From contig CAMTMX010000007.1 of NCBI GenBank assembly GCA_947073495.1, forward strand, positions 1-63,763: DNA of 63,763 nucleotides. The letters are read 5' to 3'. Each line of letters begins with the position of its first letter. Position 1 is the stretch's first letter. A program made the translations under genes and the position numbers. Below the pieces are notes generated by a model that was not told the DNA's origin, made no database searches, and saw only the letters and a program-made list of their open reading frames with translations. Origin of the DNA: an uncultured Porphyromonadaceae bacterium. Its GTDB lineage: Bacteria; Bacteroidota; Bacteroidia; Bacteroidales; Muribaculaceae. Shown here piece after piece: positions 44,561 through 52,856 of the stretch.

Positions 44561-44881
44561 ATGAAAGGGACAAAGTTTACAGCTGATGAGCTATCTGAAC
44601 TCGAAAGCCTTGAAATCAGAGGAGGTATTGTTGCAGATAGCGGAAACAGTCAGTCCAAATGTGTCAATAACGCCAGTGGCTGCGGTGCTGGTGTAACACA
44701 GGATGGCTGTTCAAATGGAGCAATAGGCTGCGGCGGGAGCGCCTCACAATCAGGATGTGTCAACGGCACGAATGCATGCGGTTCTCAGTCGTCTTGCCAA
44801 ACCCCACCGTCACCTCCAGGAGGAAACAGTGATCCCAGCTGTTATGCACCACCGCCAAGTTCGGATTCACCCTGCATCTAA
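44561..44881 (+). CDS. GG-leader RiPP precursor with triplicated Cys core
   Basis: A 106-residue precursor peptide. The leader (1-22) reads FTADELSELESLEIRGG and fits the Bacteroidales GG-motif precursor family (TIGR04149-like) whose members lie beside radical SAM enzymes. The core has three 16-residue repeats, residues 30-45, 46-61 and 62-77, each with Cys at repeat positions 5 and 12 (Cys 34/41, 50/57, 66/73) in a Gly/Asn/Ser-rich setting. A Pro-rich tail carries Cys 79, 94 and 105. The adjacent radical SAM/SPASM enzyme would install cross-links. The modification type and the final product are unknown. Confidence 0.85.
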   Translation: MKGTKFTADELSELESLEIRGGIVADSGNSQSKCVNNASGCGAGVTQDGCSNGAIGCGGSASQSGCVNGTNACGSQSSCQTPPSPPGGNSDPSCYAPPPSSDSPCI

Positions 44882-44890
44882 TTATCGTAA

Positions 44891-44929
44891 AAGCAACTTG
44901 ACCTTTGAGTTTTCAAAGGTCATTTGCTT
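44891..44929 (+). terminator. Hairpin 1 between precursor and radical SAM gene
   Basis: TGACCTTTGA (44899-44908) pairs perfectly with 44913-44922; an outer AAGCAA/TTGCTT extends the stem. Lying 10 bp after the precursor stop, it probably stops most transcripts so the peptide is made in excess of the enzyme. Confidence 0.65.
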
Positions 44930-44943
44930 CATTCTCTAATTGC

Positions 44944-44969
44944 TTTGGATGGATACCAATCCATCCAAA
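44944..44969 (+). terminator. Hairpin 2 between precursor and radical SAM gene
   Basis: TTTGGATGGAT (44944-44954) pairs perfectly with 44959-44969 around ACCA, 30 bp before the radical SAM start. It may attenuate transcription or control translation. Confidence 0.55.
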
Positions 44970-44998
44970 ACTTTCCACCATTTAAACAATAGTGAATC

Positions 44999-46285
44999 AT
45001 GAAAAGCAGCAGATATAATGTGATCATTGACCGTCCGGGATTCTCCTATTGGTACAATACCCTGAACAGGAGTTTTTTCAGGATGACAGCCGGTCTCGGA
45101 AAGAAAGTGCAAACATACCTTGATTCGGGGAATTTTGAAGATATTCCAGACACGGTGATATCCAAACTGAAAGACGGGGGATTCATAGTGGACAATGATA
45201 CTGATGAACTGGAAATCGTGAGGCTGGGGAACAGGAAGGCGATAGACAATAAGAACTATTTCCTCATCATACTCCCCACACTCAACTGCAATTACCACTG
45301 CTGGTACTGCATACAGGATCATGTGGAATCAAAAATGAGTCCTGAGACTCTCGGCAGGATCCTGAGGCACATCGACCATATGGTGGATAATGAAAAAATC
45401 GAGTCTCTGCATATAGAATGGTTCGGCGGTGAGCCTTTCATGTATTTCGACGACATAATATCTCCGATAAGCGAATATGCCCGTAAGAAATGCAATAGCG
45501 CTGGAATCCCGTTCACGAACACTTCCACGACAAACGGATATTACCTCTCCCCGGATGTTGTCGAGAGGTGCAGGGATCATGATTTCAGACATTTCCAGAT
45601 AACTCTTGACGGCAACAGGGAGTTTCATGACAGGGTCAAGTTCCAGAAGGGGTGCGAATCAACATTCGACCATGTCCTTGAGAACATCAACCGGCTTTTG
45701 TCGGTATCGGAGGGGACAACCGTCTCACTCAGGATAAACTACACCCACAAGAACCTGAACGAGGAAATCGTGGACGAGATAAACACCCATATCGGGCCTG
45801 ACAACAGACAGAGGATATGCATCGTGCCACGCAAGGTATGGCAGGAGGAGAAGGACAACAGCTTCAACATCATATTGTCGGGGATACTCGACCGGTTCAG
45901 GGAATCGGGATACATGGTGGAATACTGGAGCCCCGTGTATGACAATATACCGTGTTATGCAAACAAGAAGTATTACACCACTGTAAATTTCAACGGCAAC
46001 GTGGTGAAATGCACCGCGTGCAACGACCTTTATGAGAAAGAGCCGAAGGGAGTGCTGGAGGACGACGGCACAATCAGCTGGGCGGACGGGTTCGACACGA
46101 AATATTCCGAACCCACCTTTGAAAACGAGAGATGCCTCGGGTGCAACAAACTCCCGATATGCATGGGGCTATGCCCGAGGGAACGTGTCAACGGGGCGGT
46201 ATACTGTAAGGACGACGTGCTCGACACAAGGTTAGAGGACTCCATAGTAGGGGTTATCGACAGGGACTACGCCAGAAGACAATAA
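44999..46285 (+). CDS. Radical SAM/SPASM peptide maturase
   Basis: A 428-residue enzyme. The SAM-binding [4Fe-4S] motif is CNYHCWYC (Cys 97, 101, 104), followed by IEWFGGEP. The SPASM domain has Cys 319, 338, 341, 379, 382, 388, 392 and 403, enough for two auxiliary clusters. The N-terminal 80 residues resemble the peptide-recognition part of such maturases. It would bind the leader of the precursor 117 bp upstream and form thioether or carbon-carbon links in the core. All motifs are intact. Confidence 0.92.
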   Translation: MKSSRYNVIIDRPGFSYWYNTLNRSFFRMTAGLGKKVQTYLDSGNFEDIPDTVISKLKDGGFIVDNDTDELEIVRLGNRKAIDNKNYFLIILPTLNCNYHCWYCIQDHVESKMSPETLGRILRHIDHMVDNEKIESLHIEWFGGEPFMYFDDIISPISEYARKKCNSAGIPFTNTSTTNGYYLSPDVVERCRDHDFRHFQITLDGNREFHDRVKFQKGCESTFDHVLENINRLLSVSEGTTVSLRINYTHKNLNEEIVDEINTHIGPDNRQRICIVPRKVWQEEKDNSFNIILSGILDRFRESGYMVEYWSPVYDNIPCYANKKYYTTVNFNGNVVKCTACNDLYEKEPKGVLEDDGTISWADGFDTKYSEPTFENERCLGCNKLPICMGLCPRERVNGAVYCKDDVLDTRLEDSIVGVIDRDYARRQ

Positions 46286-46348
46286 TATATCTGCAATATC
46301 GTTACATTATTAAAAATCAACATATTCCGACAACCTAAATTTATAACC

Positions 46349-48451
46349 ATGAAAACTGTCAGCCTACGTCATATCATTGCCTTGTCAATAGTAGTCATCT
46401 CATCAGCCGTGACCCTTGACGCCCAGGAGAAGAACGACACCGTGGCGAAAGACCTTCAGGAGGTCACCGTGGAAGGCGACATGCAGAAGATAGATGCCAC
46501 CACAGCCACATATTATCCCACCGCAAAAGTCAAGAAGGCTTCCAACAACGCCATAGACCTGCTCTACCGTATGGCGATAAGCCAGCTCAGGGTGGATCCA
46601 CAGGGAACGTCCGTCAAGACATCCACAGGGGAGCAGGTCACCGTGTTCCTTAACTATCTCCGGGCAACCGACGCCGACATTTACGGGCTGCGCTCCGCGG
46701 ATGTACTGAAGGTGGAATACCTCGACTTCCCAACAGACCCACGTTTCCAGGGGGCAAGACATGTCGTGAACATAATCTTGCGCAAATATATCTACGGAGG
46801 ATACACAAAGCTGAGCGAAGACGTCACCACCGTCACCGACATGACCTCGAGGGGTAGCCTATATTCCAAATTCGCCTATAAGAGGATGCTCTATGATGTA
46901 TACGCGGGACCACAGTACCGTACATATGACCATGACGGGACACTTGAGAAATCCGTGTTCCATCTTGCCGACCGCACGATAGAACGCAATCAGGATCATC
47001 TTGTGGGTGAGAAAAACATTTTCGAGATTCCGGTGTCATTCCGCGCCATATACGAGAAACCGGGCATGCAGATAGCCAACACCTTCGGGGTCGGGGTCTT
47101 CGACATCATGAAGGGTATAGACAGGGGAAGCCTGGGCTATACCCCAGACATCAACGCCACGGAATACAGCTACGAAAGAACCACTCCAAGCACCAGCCGT
47201 TCATGCTCTTGGAACGGAGGATATTACTTCATTTTCCCTAAAAATCTGAGCCTCTATGTCATACCTGGCTTCGCATACACGCACACCAACGCCCACAACA
47301 CCTACACGACCACCATACCCGGCGTGGACCCCGTAGTCAACGATCACAGTGAAGATGCATACTATACTTCATTAAGTGCAAACCTCTATAAGACCTTCAA
47401 CAACAGACACTCCATAGTCGCAAATCTCTCGGGGTATATAACCGGCAATTCCATAGACTACACGGGCTCATCCCCCAGCCATAACGATTATTCCTCATCC
47501 ACCCTTCAGGGGATGATCTCATACAATTTCAATCACAACAACATATTCTCCGGCTCGCTGATGCTGTCAGGGGTAGCTTTCCACACAAAAATGAATGGTA
47601 AGAGTGAATCGACATATTATCCTACAATATATCTGTCCGCCGCCTGGTCCCCGTCAAGGAAAAGCCGGTTCTCCTTCAGCGCCAACCTGTATTCCACAGC
47701 CGCCGCCGGGGCAAATCTTTCACCTAACGTAATCCAGACAAACGAGATCCTTTACCGCATGGGCAACCCGGAGCTGAAATCATACAGGACATTCAATTCC
47801 AATCTAAGCTACACTTATTTCGCAAGCAATTCACTTGACCTGCAGGCTTACGCAGGCTACAACGGGTACTACGACAGGACGGTGCAGACATTTGCCCCGT
47901 ACAAGGACGGCAGGTGTGTGATCGAGTCGGAGATGAACAGCGGTGACTTCAACAGATTCTCCGCAGGGGTGAACCTGACCGCAAGGCTGTTCTCGAACAG
48001 TCTCATCCTGCAGGCATCACCGGGGCTGACGTATCAATCATCCTCAGGGTATTATGACTTGAGCCTCACCCGGTTCGAATGGGGGCTGAACGCGCAGTAT
48101 TATTTCGGAAGTTTCAACATTTCGGCGTATTATAACCCGAGCGGTCATCTCATCGAGGTCTATAACGGGGCGCACAACCGCAATGCCGAGTCATACGGCA
48201 TAAAGGGAGGGTGGGCGAACAATTCCTGGAATATTTCACTGAGGGCACACAATTTCTTCCGAACCGGATATATAGGACAATGGACCGACCTTGTGACCCC
48301 CGTCTATGAAAGGCACACAGATATTATCAGCGGGGGGATGCATGCATCCCTTGACATATCCGTGACCTACACGATCGGCTATGGCAAGAAAGTGGGCAGG
48401 GGAAACGAGATCGGTGCACAGGGCGGTGCAGGATCCGCTGCATATAAATAA
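46349..48451 (+). CDS. TonB-dependent-receptor-like outer-membrane barrel
   Basis: A 700-residue outer-membrane protein with signal peptide (1-25), a short plug-like N-terminal part (DLQEVTVEGDMQKIDATTATYYPT; ADVLKVEYLDFPTDPRFQGARHVVNIILRK) and a long barrel rich in alternating aromatic strands. It lacks the carboxypeptidase-like domain of SusC. It resembles the outer membrane beta-barrel proteins found beside GG-leader peptide and radical SAM genes in Bacteroidales. It lies 63 bp after the maturase and may export, anchor or receive the peptide; direction of transport is unknown. Confidence 0.82.
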   Translation: MKTVSLRHIIALSIVVISSAVTLDAQEKNDTVAKDLQEVTVEGDMQKIDATTATYYPTAKVKKASNNAIDLLYRMAISQLRVDPQGTSVKTSTGEQVTVFLNYLRATDADIYGLRSADVLKVEYLDFPTDPRFQGARHVVNIILRKYIYGGYTKLSEDVTTVTDMTSRGSLYSKFAYKRMLYDVYAGPQYRTYDHDGTLEKSVFHLADRTIERNQDHLVGEKNIFEIPVSFRAIYEKPGMQIANTFGVGVFDIMKGIDRGSLGYTPDINATEYSYERTTPSTSRSCSWNGGYYFIFPKNLSLYVIPGFAYTHTNAHNTYTTTIPGVDPVVNDHSEDAYYTSLSANLYKTFNNRHSIVANLSGYITGNSIDYTGSSPSHNDYSSSTLQGMISYNFNHNNIFSGSLMLSGVAFHTKMNGKSESTYYPTIYLSAAWSPSRKSRFSFSANLYSTAAAGANLSPNVIQTNEILYRMGNPELKSYRTFNSNLSYTYFASNSLDLQAYAGYNGYYDRTVQTFAPYKDGRCVIESEMNSGDFNRFSAGVNLTARLFSNSLILQASPGLTYQSSSGYYDLSLTRFEWGLNAQYYFGSFNISAYYNPSGHLIEVYNGAHNRNAESYGIKGGWANNSWNISLRAHNFFRTGYIGQWTDLVTPVYERHTDIISGGMHASLDISVTYTIGYGKKVGRGNEIGAQGGAGSAAYK

Positions 48452-48514
48452 TTAAATGATGTCCGTCGGATAGCCTTGCCGTCATTGCTTGGAATCTTTG
48501 CTAAAACAGAATAT

Positions 48515-48978
48515 ATGAGAAAGCGTGACTATGTCCGGCAGAAGGATTCGATGCAGTGCGGTGTGGCGCGCCTGGCGATGGTGTGCCGGATCCTCGGGAC
48601 GCAATATTCGTTGGAGTTCCTCACCGGATTCTGCCACGCCACGACCGAGGGGGTGTCGCTCAAGGGGCTGAAGGATGCCGCCTCCCGGCTTGGACTGGAC
48701 TCTATGGCGTGTCGCTCCTCTATCGGCGAGCTTACAAAATGCCCCCTCCCCGCCATACTCCACTGGAACCAGAACAACTTCGTCGTGCTACACAGGATTT
48801 CACGCAGGGGCGAACGGTTCCATATCGCCGATCCCGGGAAAGGGTATGTACGCTCTCGACAAGGAGATGGGGCACCGTCATAATAACCATAATTTTCATA
48901 CTGCTGATTGCGGCGGTGTCGCTGCTCCCTTACCCTTATTCCGACGGGGAGACCATACTCCGGCATCTGCTTCAATAG
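48515..48978 (+). pseudogene. Decayed C39-peptidase exporter fused to an HlyD-like remnant
   Basis: ATG 48515 opens 122 codons of a C39 peptidase domain (RQKDSMQCGVARLAM, catalytic Cys 15; ADPGKG with Asp 106), stopping at 48883. The catalytic His in the usual NHFVVL is Asn 88 here (NNFVVLH). The membrane and ATPase domains of a peptidase-containing exporter are absent. Just past the C39 domain another frame reads RWGTVIITIIFILLIAAVSLLPYPYSDGE to 48978, like the membrane anchor of a HlyD adaptor. The picture is a deletion joining an exporter start to an adaptor start. Leader cleavage and export must then be supplied from elsewhere. Confidence 0.7.
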
Positions 48979-49052
48979 CTCAACTTTTACGGGAGAAAGC
49001 TGAATTATCGTAGTTAATTGGCGTAATTGTTGGGGGTTATGAAGATTTTTTA

Positions 49053-49060
49053 TAAATTTG
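49053..49060 (+). promoter_or_regulatory. Candidate -7 box for the CD225 fusion gene
   Basis: TAAATTTG matches TAnnTTTG, 74 bp before ATG 49135. The -33 element is not clear. Confidence 0.45.
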
Positions 49061-49134
49061 GGGATTATTTACGGATAGAAGTCCTTCCCTAATCTGAGAC
49101 AGGGCTATTTCCGGATGATTATGATTTGAATGTT

Positions 49135-50109
49135 ATGAAAAATATAGCCATATTCGCATCAGGTAGTGGAGAAGCAGCTGAACGAGTCGTTTCCCTTTTT
49201 AATGAAGGCAACCGTATTAGAGTGGAACTTGTGGTTACGGACCGAGAAAACTCTGAAATAATCGAACGACTTCAGTCGCTCGGCATCACGGTCATGTATG
49301 TGCCCCGCGAAGAATGGCATTATGCGCCTGATCAGATTCTTTCCCTGCTCAGAGAAAAAGAAATAGATCTTATCGCATTTGACGATTTCAGAGGGGCGGT
49401 TCCTATGGCAATAGAGGAGGCTTTCTCAGGCAGAACAATAAATTTGTCAACTCCGGAAGAATCTCCACGTGAGGTGGTCAATGCTCTCAATAAACTTGAA
49501 GAGGAAGAAAGAGTACACAAGATTGAGGTGGAAGAGTTTTCCGAAACAGTTGTAGAGAAGACTGAAGACTCAGTCGACTCTACCTCCGAGACAGTTGCCG
49601 TTATAAAGGAGACAACTGATGAGATTAAGGGAGAAGAGACTCCGAAGACAGTTGATGAGGAGTGGGCAGACACGCTAAAAATAGAATTCGATCCCTCCCG
49701 TCTTCGCTCAACCCCTCCACCTGTGCCTGGTGCCCAGCAGCACGCTCCTGAAATCCCTCATCAGCAGCCGACAAAAAAAAGTTTTGCCGGAAGTCAAGGT
49801 AGCTACACTCAACAACCGGCGTCACAAAATTTCGGTTATAAACCTTATGAACATGCCATTCAGCCTGAAGCACAGGAACCGATGCCGACATCTTATCTTA
49901 TATGGTCAGTACTTGCAACGGTTTTCTGTTGTTTCATACCCGGCATCGTGGCGATAGTGTTTTCTTCACAGGTAAGTTCCCGTTATTTTAGCGGGGATGT
50001 CGAAGGAGCTAAGCGTGCTTCAAACCGCGCACAGATATGGATCATAGTGTCTTTTGTGCTTGGATTGTTGTCATCTACGCTCTATTTCCCCATAATGCTA
50101 ATCTCCTGA
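49135..50109 (+). CDS. Degenerate PurN-like domain fused to CD225/dispanin membrane domain
   Basis: A 324-residue two-part protein. Residues 1-110 look like the glycinamide-ribonucleotide formyltransferase N-terminus (KNIAIFASGSGEAAERVV; LIAFDDFRGAVP; GRTINLSTPEE). The catalytic NIHPS motif reads NLSTP, so His is lost and activity is unlikely. Residues 110-240 are acidic, then Pro/Gln-rich, and probably disordered. Residues 250-324 form a CD225/dispanin two-helix membrane domain (SYLIWSVLATVFCCFIPGIVAIVFSSQVSSRYFSGD; AQIWIIVSFVLGLL). ATG 49135 gives the canonical start; a TTG lies in frame at 49126. Function unknown: perhaps a ligand sensor on a membrane anchor. Confidence 0.82.
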   Translation: MKNIAIFASGSGEAAERVVSLFNEGNRIRVELVVTDRENSEIIERLQSLGITVMYVPREEWHYAPDQILSLLREKEIDLIAFDDFRGAVPMAIEEAFSGRTINLSTPEESPREVVNALNKLEEEERVHKIEVEEFSETVVEKTEDSVDSTSETVAVIKETTDEIKGEETPKTVDEEWADTLKIEFDPSRLRSTPPPVPGAQQHAPEIPHQQPTKKSFAGSQGSYTQQPASQNFGYKPYEHAIQPEAQEPMPTSYLIWSVLATVFCCFIPGIVAIVFSSQVSSRYFSGDVEGAKRASNRAQIWIIVSFVLGLLSSTLYFPIMLIS

Positions 50110-50135
50110 TAATTTTGAATCGCATTACGAGTCTT

Positions 50136-50299
50136 AGAAACTGTTTAAAATTTATTTTGTCTTGTTATTGAGGTCTTTGTCGGCATCTTTATGATATTTA
50201 TTCAGTCATTATAGAACCCCATAACTCTATCATAAATATCAAAAATCTGCTCGACAAATCCTCTCAATTCCTTCGACAAATAAATTTAAACAATTTCTT
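50136..50299 (-). mobile_element. MITE-like repeat, copy A
   Basis: A 164-bp sequence that is nearly identical, in opposite orientation, to 55709-55871. Its ends are imperfect inverted repeats of about 25 bp (AGAAACTGTTTAAAATTTA and a complement ending near 50299), with no coding capacity. It starts 26 bp after the CD225 fusion gene and ends 27 bp before the stop of the last efflux gene. No clear target duplication. Confidence 0.8.
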
Positions 50300-50326
50300 A
50301 ACAATTTAATATTCAATATTCAACAT

Positions 50327-51550
50327 TCATATTGATTCCGCGCGGGTCTTTTCATAGGCGTCATATCCTTTGAGTATGGCAGGACGCACCACCCAGCGCT
50401 GCACACAATAGGCTCCGGTAAGATAGATTGCGGCAAGAATCCATAGGTTGATATATGCCGTGCTCACCTGTGCCAGCGACGCGCCGTTAGTGTTCATTCG
50501 GATGAACCCTTCCACACCCCATGTCGCCGGCACGCATCCGCTAAGGAATTTCCAGAAGGGAGCCATAGCGTAGCGTGGCCACGTGAGACCGGAAAGAAAA
50601 AGAAATACCACCGACGTCACCACCCACAGGACAAATACGGATTCCCTTTCCCATACAATCCCTTGGAAAATGAATCCCAGCCCGAGACATGCAAGCACCA
50701 TCGGGACGAGGAACATTATTATCTCGGAAAACTGTCCCGCCATCGGGAATGCAAACATAAGTGGCACGTAGTGCACCAGATAAATGATGGGAAGTGCGAG
50801 AATCGTGATATAGCAGAGCATCTGTCCCGCCATGGTCATGAGTATGCTCGGCTGCTCGTTGTAGGGATCATAGCCGATAAGTATTGGTCGTTCACGCTTG
50901 GCGCCTCCCGCCATTCCGGAGGCGAGGATGATACATTGATGAAGTATCAATATAAGGACCCCGGGCATTATAAACGAATCAAATCCATTTTCAATGTTTC
51001 CCATAGAGATATTTTCAATGGGCATAATGTCGCCGGAGGCTATAGTCCCGGCGAGGGGAGCAACCTCATTGATCTTTTCAGCAAGGATTTCCGCCCCCAT
51101 TTCTTGAGACACTCCGGTGGTTGCCACAAGGAATCCCCTATAGCGCAAAAGCAGACTTGCGTCGCAATACATTATGGCATTTGCCTGTTCCCCTCTTCCG
51201 AGGTGCTTCCCGAAACCGTCGGGTATTTCAAGTATGGCGAAACATTTGTGGGAGTTCATGGCATGGCGTGCCTCGGCGAGGTCGGAGGCATACCCGATCA
51301 CCCATGCTTCCTGAGTGGCGTCAAGATTTCTCACCAGTTCACGGCTGATCGACGAGCGGTCGTTGTCTACCACCACCATTTTCACGTCTCTCACCACCTC
51401 CGGATTGTAGATCAAGGAATATATCACAGGATATGCAAGCGGGAGAAACAGGAAGAACAGTACTATCCCAGGGTCTTTGATGACAATCTTGAACTCACGA
51501 CAATAGACGTCAAAGAGTTGCCTTATAATTGATTTATTTTGTTTCCGCAT
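50327..51550 (-). CDS. ABC-2-type transporter permease (YhhJ-like), second
   Basis: A 407-residue permease: one N-terminal membrane helix (IVLFFLFLPLAYPVIYSLIY), a large periplasmic domain (about 45-185) with DNDRSSISRELVRNLDATQEAWV, and five C-terminal helices. This is the DUF/ABC2_membrane_3 layout of HlyD-linked efflux permeases. It lies 28 bp after a homologous permease. No ATPase gene accompanies the pair. Confidence 0.88.
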   Translation of the reverse strand: MRKQNKSIIRQLFDVYCREFKIVIKDPGIVLFFLFLPLAYPVIYSLIYNPEVVRDVKMVVVDNDRSSISRELVRNLDATQEAWVIGYASDLAEARHAMNSHKCFAILEIPDGFGKHLGRGEQANAIMYCDASLLLRYRGFLVATTGVSQEMGAEILAEKINEVAPLAGTIASGDIMPIENISMGNIENGFDSFIMPGVLILILHQCIILASGMAGGAKRERPILIGYDPYNEQPSILMTMAGQMLCYITILALPIIYLVHYVPLMFAFPMAGQFSEIIMFLVPMVLACLGLGFIFQGIVWERESVFVLWVVTSVVFLFLSGLTWPRYAMAPFWKFLSGCVPATWGVEGFIRMNTNGASLAQVSTAYINLWILAAIYLTGAYCVQRWVVRPAILKGYDAYEKTRAESI

Positions 51551-51578
51551 AGCAATTTTCTTTTTGGGGTAACCGTCC

Positions 51579-52745
51579 CTAAGGTGCGTATACCGGTTTC
51601 ACCATAGCTCTTTTTATTTTCCAGAGCATTGTCAGCGGTAGAAGCATGAAGATGATATATGCCACAAACCATATTCTGGAATAATAGATATGTATCCCAT
51701 TGAGAGCCTGGTCGATATATATGAGAAAGTTGTATCTGATGGGGAGAATCCAGCTGAAAATCCCTATTGAGGGATACATGCTTTCCACCGGGAAAGAGAA
51801 CGCGGCTATCGAGAAGGAGAGTATTCCCATAAGGGCGCTTATCGACAGCGAGAGCCTTAGGTTGGGGAAGAGTCCGAAGAAGAAGAGCGCCATCCCCTGG
51901 CAGGCGAAAACGAACATCATTTCCGATACTGTCATCCAGAACCAGGACCCGTGCATGGGATAACCGTTGATCTTATATAGCCACGACTCCATGAAGAAAG
52001 CTATCACAAGCCAGATGATTGTCTGTGGAAGCAGTTTGGCAGCGAGTGCTTTCACGATTGAACCGTCTGCCATGGCAAGCAGCTTACGAGAGGTGCCGTA
52101 TTTTATTTCCTGTCCGAGACTGAAACACGTCACGAGCCATATCATGAGTTGAAGCACGCAGGGAATGAAAGAGTTGCAAAGGTAGACAGCATAGTTTAGC
52201 CCCGGATTGTGGATGGCACGAGCCTGGATGTTGACAGGGAGCAGGAGAGGGGAGATCACGTTTTCAGACACCCCCGCCGATTCAAGCACGTTCATCGCAA
52301 TTCCCGCTTTTGTGTAGAGCGCGGTGGTCTTGAAGGTCTTGAAGAGAAGGCTTGCAGGCACGAAATATGTCATGTTGGTATAGAACGTGATCACCGGTTT
52401 ACGTCCAGCAAGAAGATCTTGCTGGTAATTTTCAGGGATAAGGAAATAGCCGAAAATTTCGCCTTGCTGCATTTTGTGGCGTGCCTCGGTGAAACTGTTG
52501 CAGTTCTCCACGAGGTCAACCATCTGCATCCCGCCGAGCTTTTGAGTTACAGATCGCGATAGGGAAGATCCGTCTTTATCCACCATGGCTGCCGGAACTT
52601 TCATAGGAAGCCCTTCGTCCATCAGGCTCGATAGAAAAAGGAAGCAGAAGAGCGGCAGGATGAAAAACGCCCCCCAATATATGGGTCGTCTCACAATCTG
52701 GAGCACACTCCTGACGAATATGGCTTTGAATCCTGTCGGCTTCAT
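51579..52745 (-). CDS. ABC-2-type transporter permease (YhhJ-like), first
   Basis: A 388-residue permease paralogous to its neighbour: first helix IYWGAFFILPLFCFLFLSSLM, periplasmic domain with DKDGSSLSRSVTQKLGGMQM, and a C-terminal bundle. The two probably form a heterodimeric channel. The gene is 111 bp after the HlyD gene; telomere-like TTTAGGG units fill part of the gap. Confidence 0.88.
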   Translation of the reverse strand: MKPTGFKAIFVRSVLQIVRRPIYWGAFFILPLFCFLFLSSLMDEGLPMKVPAAMVDKDGSSLSRSVTQKLGGMQMVDLVENCNSFTEARHKMQQGEIFGYFLIPENYQQDLLAGRKPVITFYTNMTYFVPASLLFKTFKTTALYTKAGIAMNVLESAGVSENVISPLLLPVNIQARAIHNPGLNYAVYLCNSFIPCVLQLMIWLVTCFSLGQEIKYGTSRKLLAMADGSIVKALAAKLLPQTIIWLVIAFFMESWLYKINGYPMHGSWFWMTVSEMMFVFACQGMALFFFGLFPNLRLSLSISALMGILSFSIAAFSFPVESMYPSIGIFSWILPIRYNFLIYIDQALNGIHIYYSRIWFVAYIIFMLLPLTMLWKIKRAMVKPVYAP

Positions 52746-52750
52746 ATTTG

Positions 52751-52790
52751 GTTTGGGGTTTAGGGTTTAGAGTTGAGAGTTTAGGGTTTA
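52751..52790. repeat. TTTAGGG telomere-like short array
   Basis: GGTTTAGGG-type units, four in imperfect order, in the gap between the HlyD and permease genes; matches the array at 41635-41665. Confidence 0.7.
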
Positions 52791-52856
52791 GAATCCGGGT
52801 TGCACGGTTCACATTATTCTTAAACCATAAACTATAAACCATACGTGAACTTTAAA

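Noticed and set aside
48556-48978. Separate 140-codon gene
   Set aside because: Its first part is a shadow of the C39 frame; only the last 40 codons resemble an HlyD anchor, so it is treated as part of the pseudogene.
50663-51532. 289-codon plus-strand frame, the longest antisense frame
   Set aside because: It lies fully opposite the ABC-2 permease gene and its translation is rich in His and Arg with no family features.
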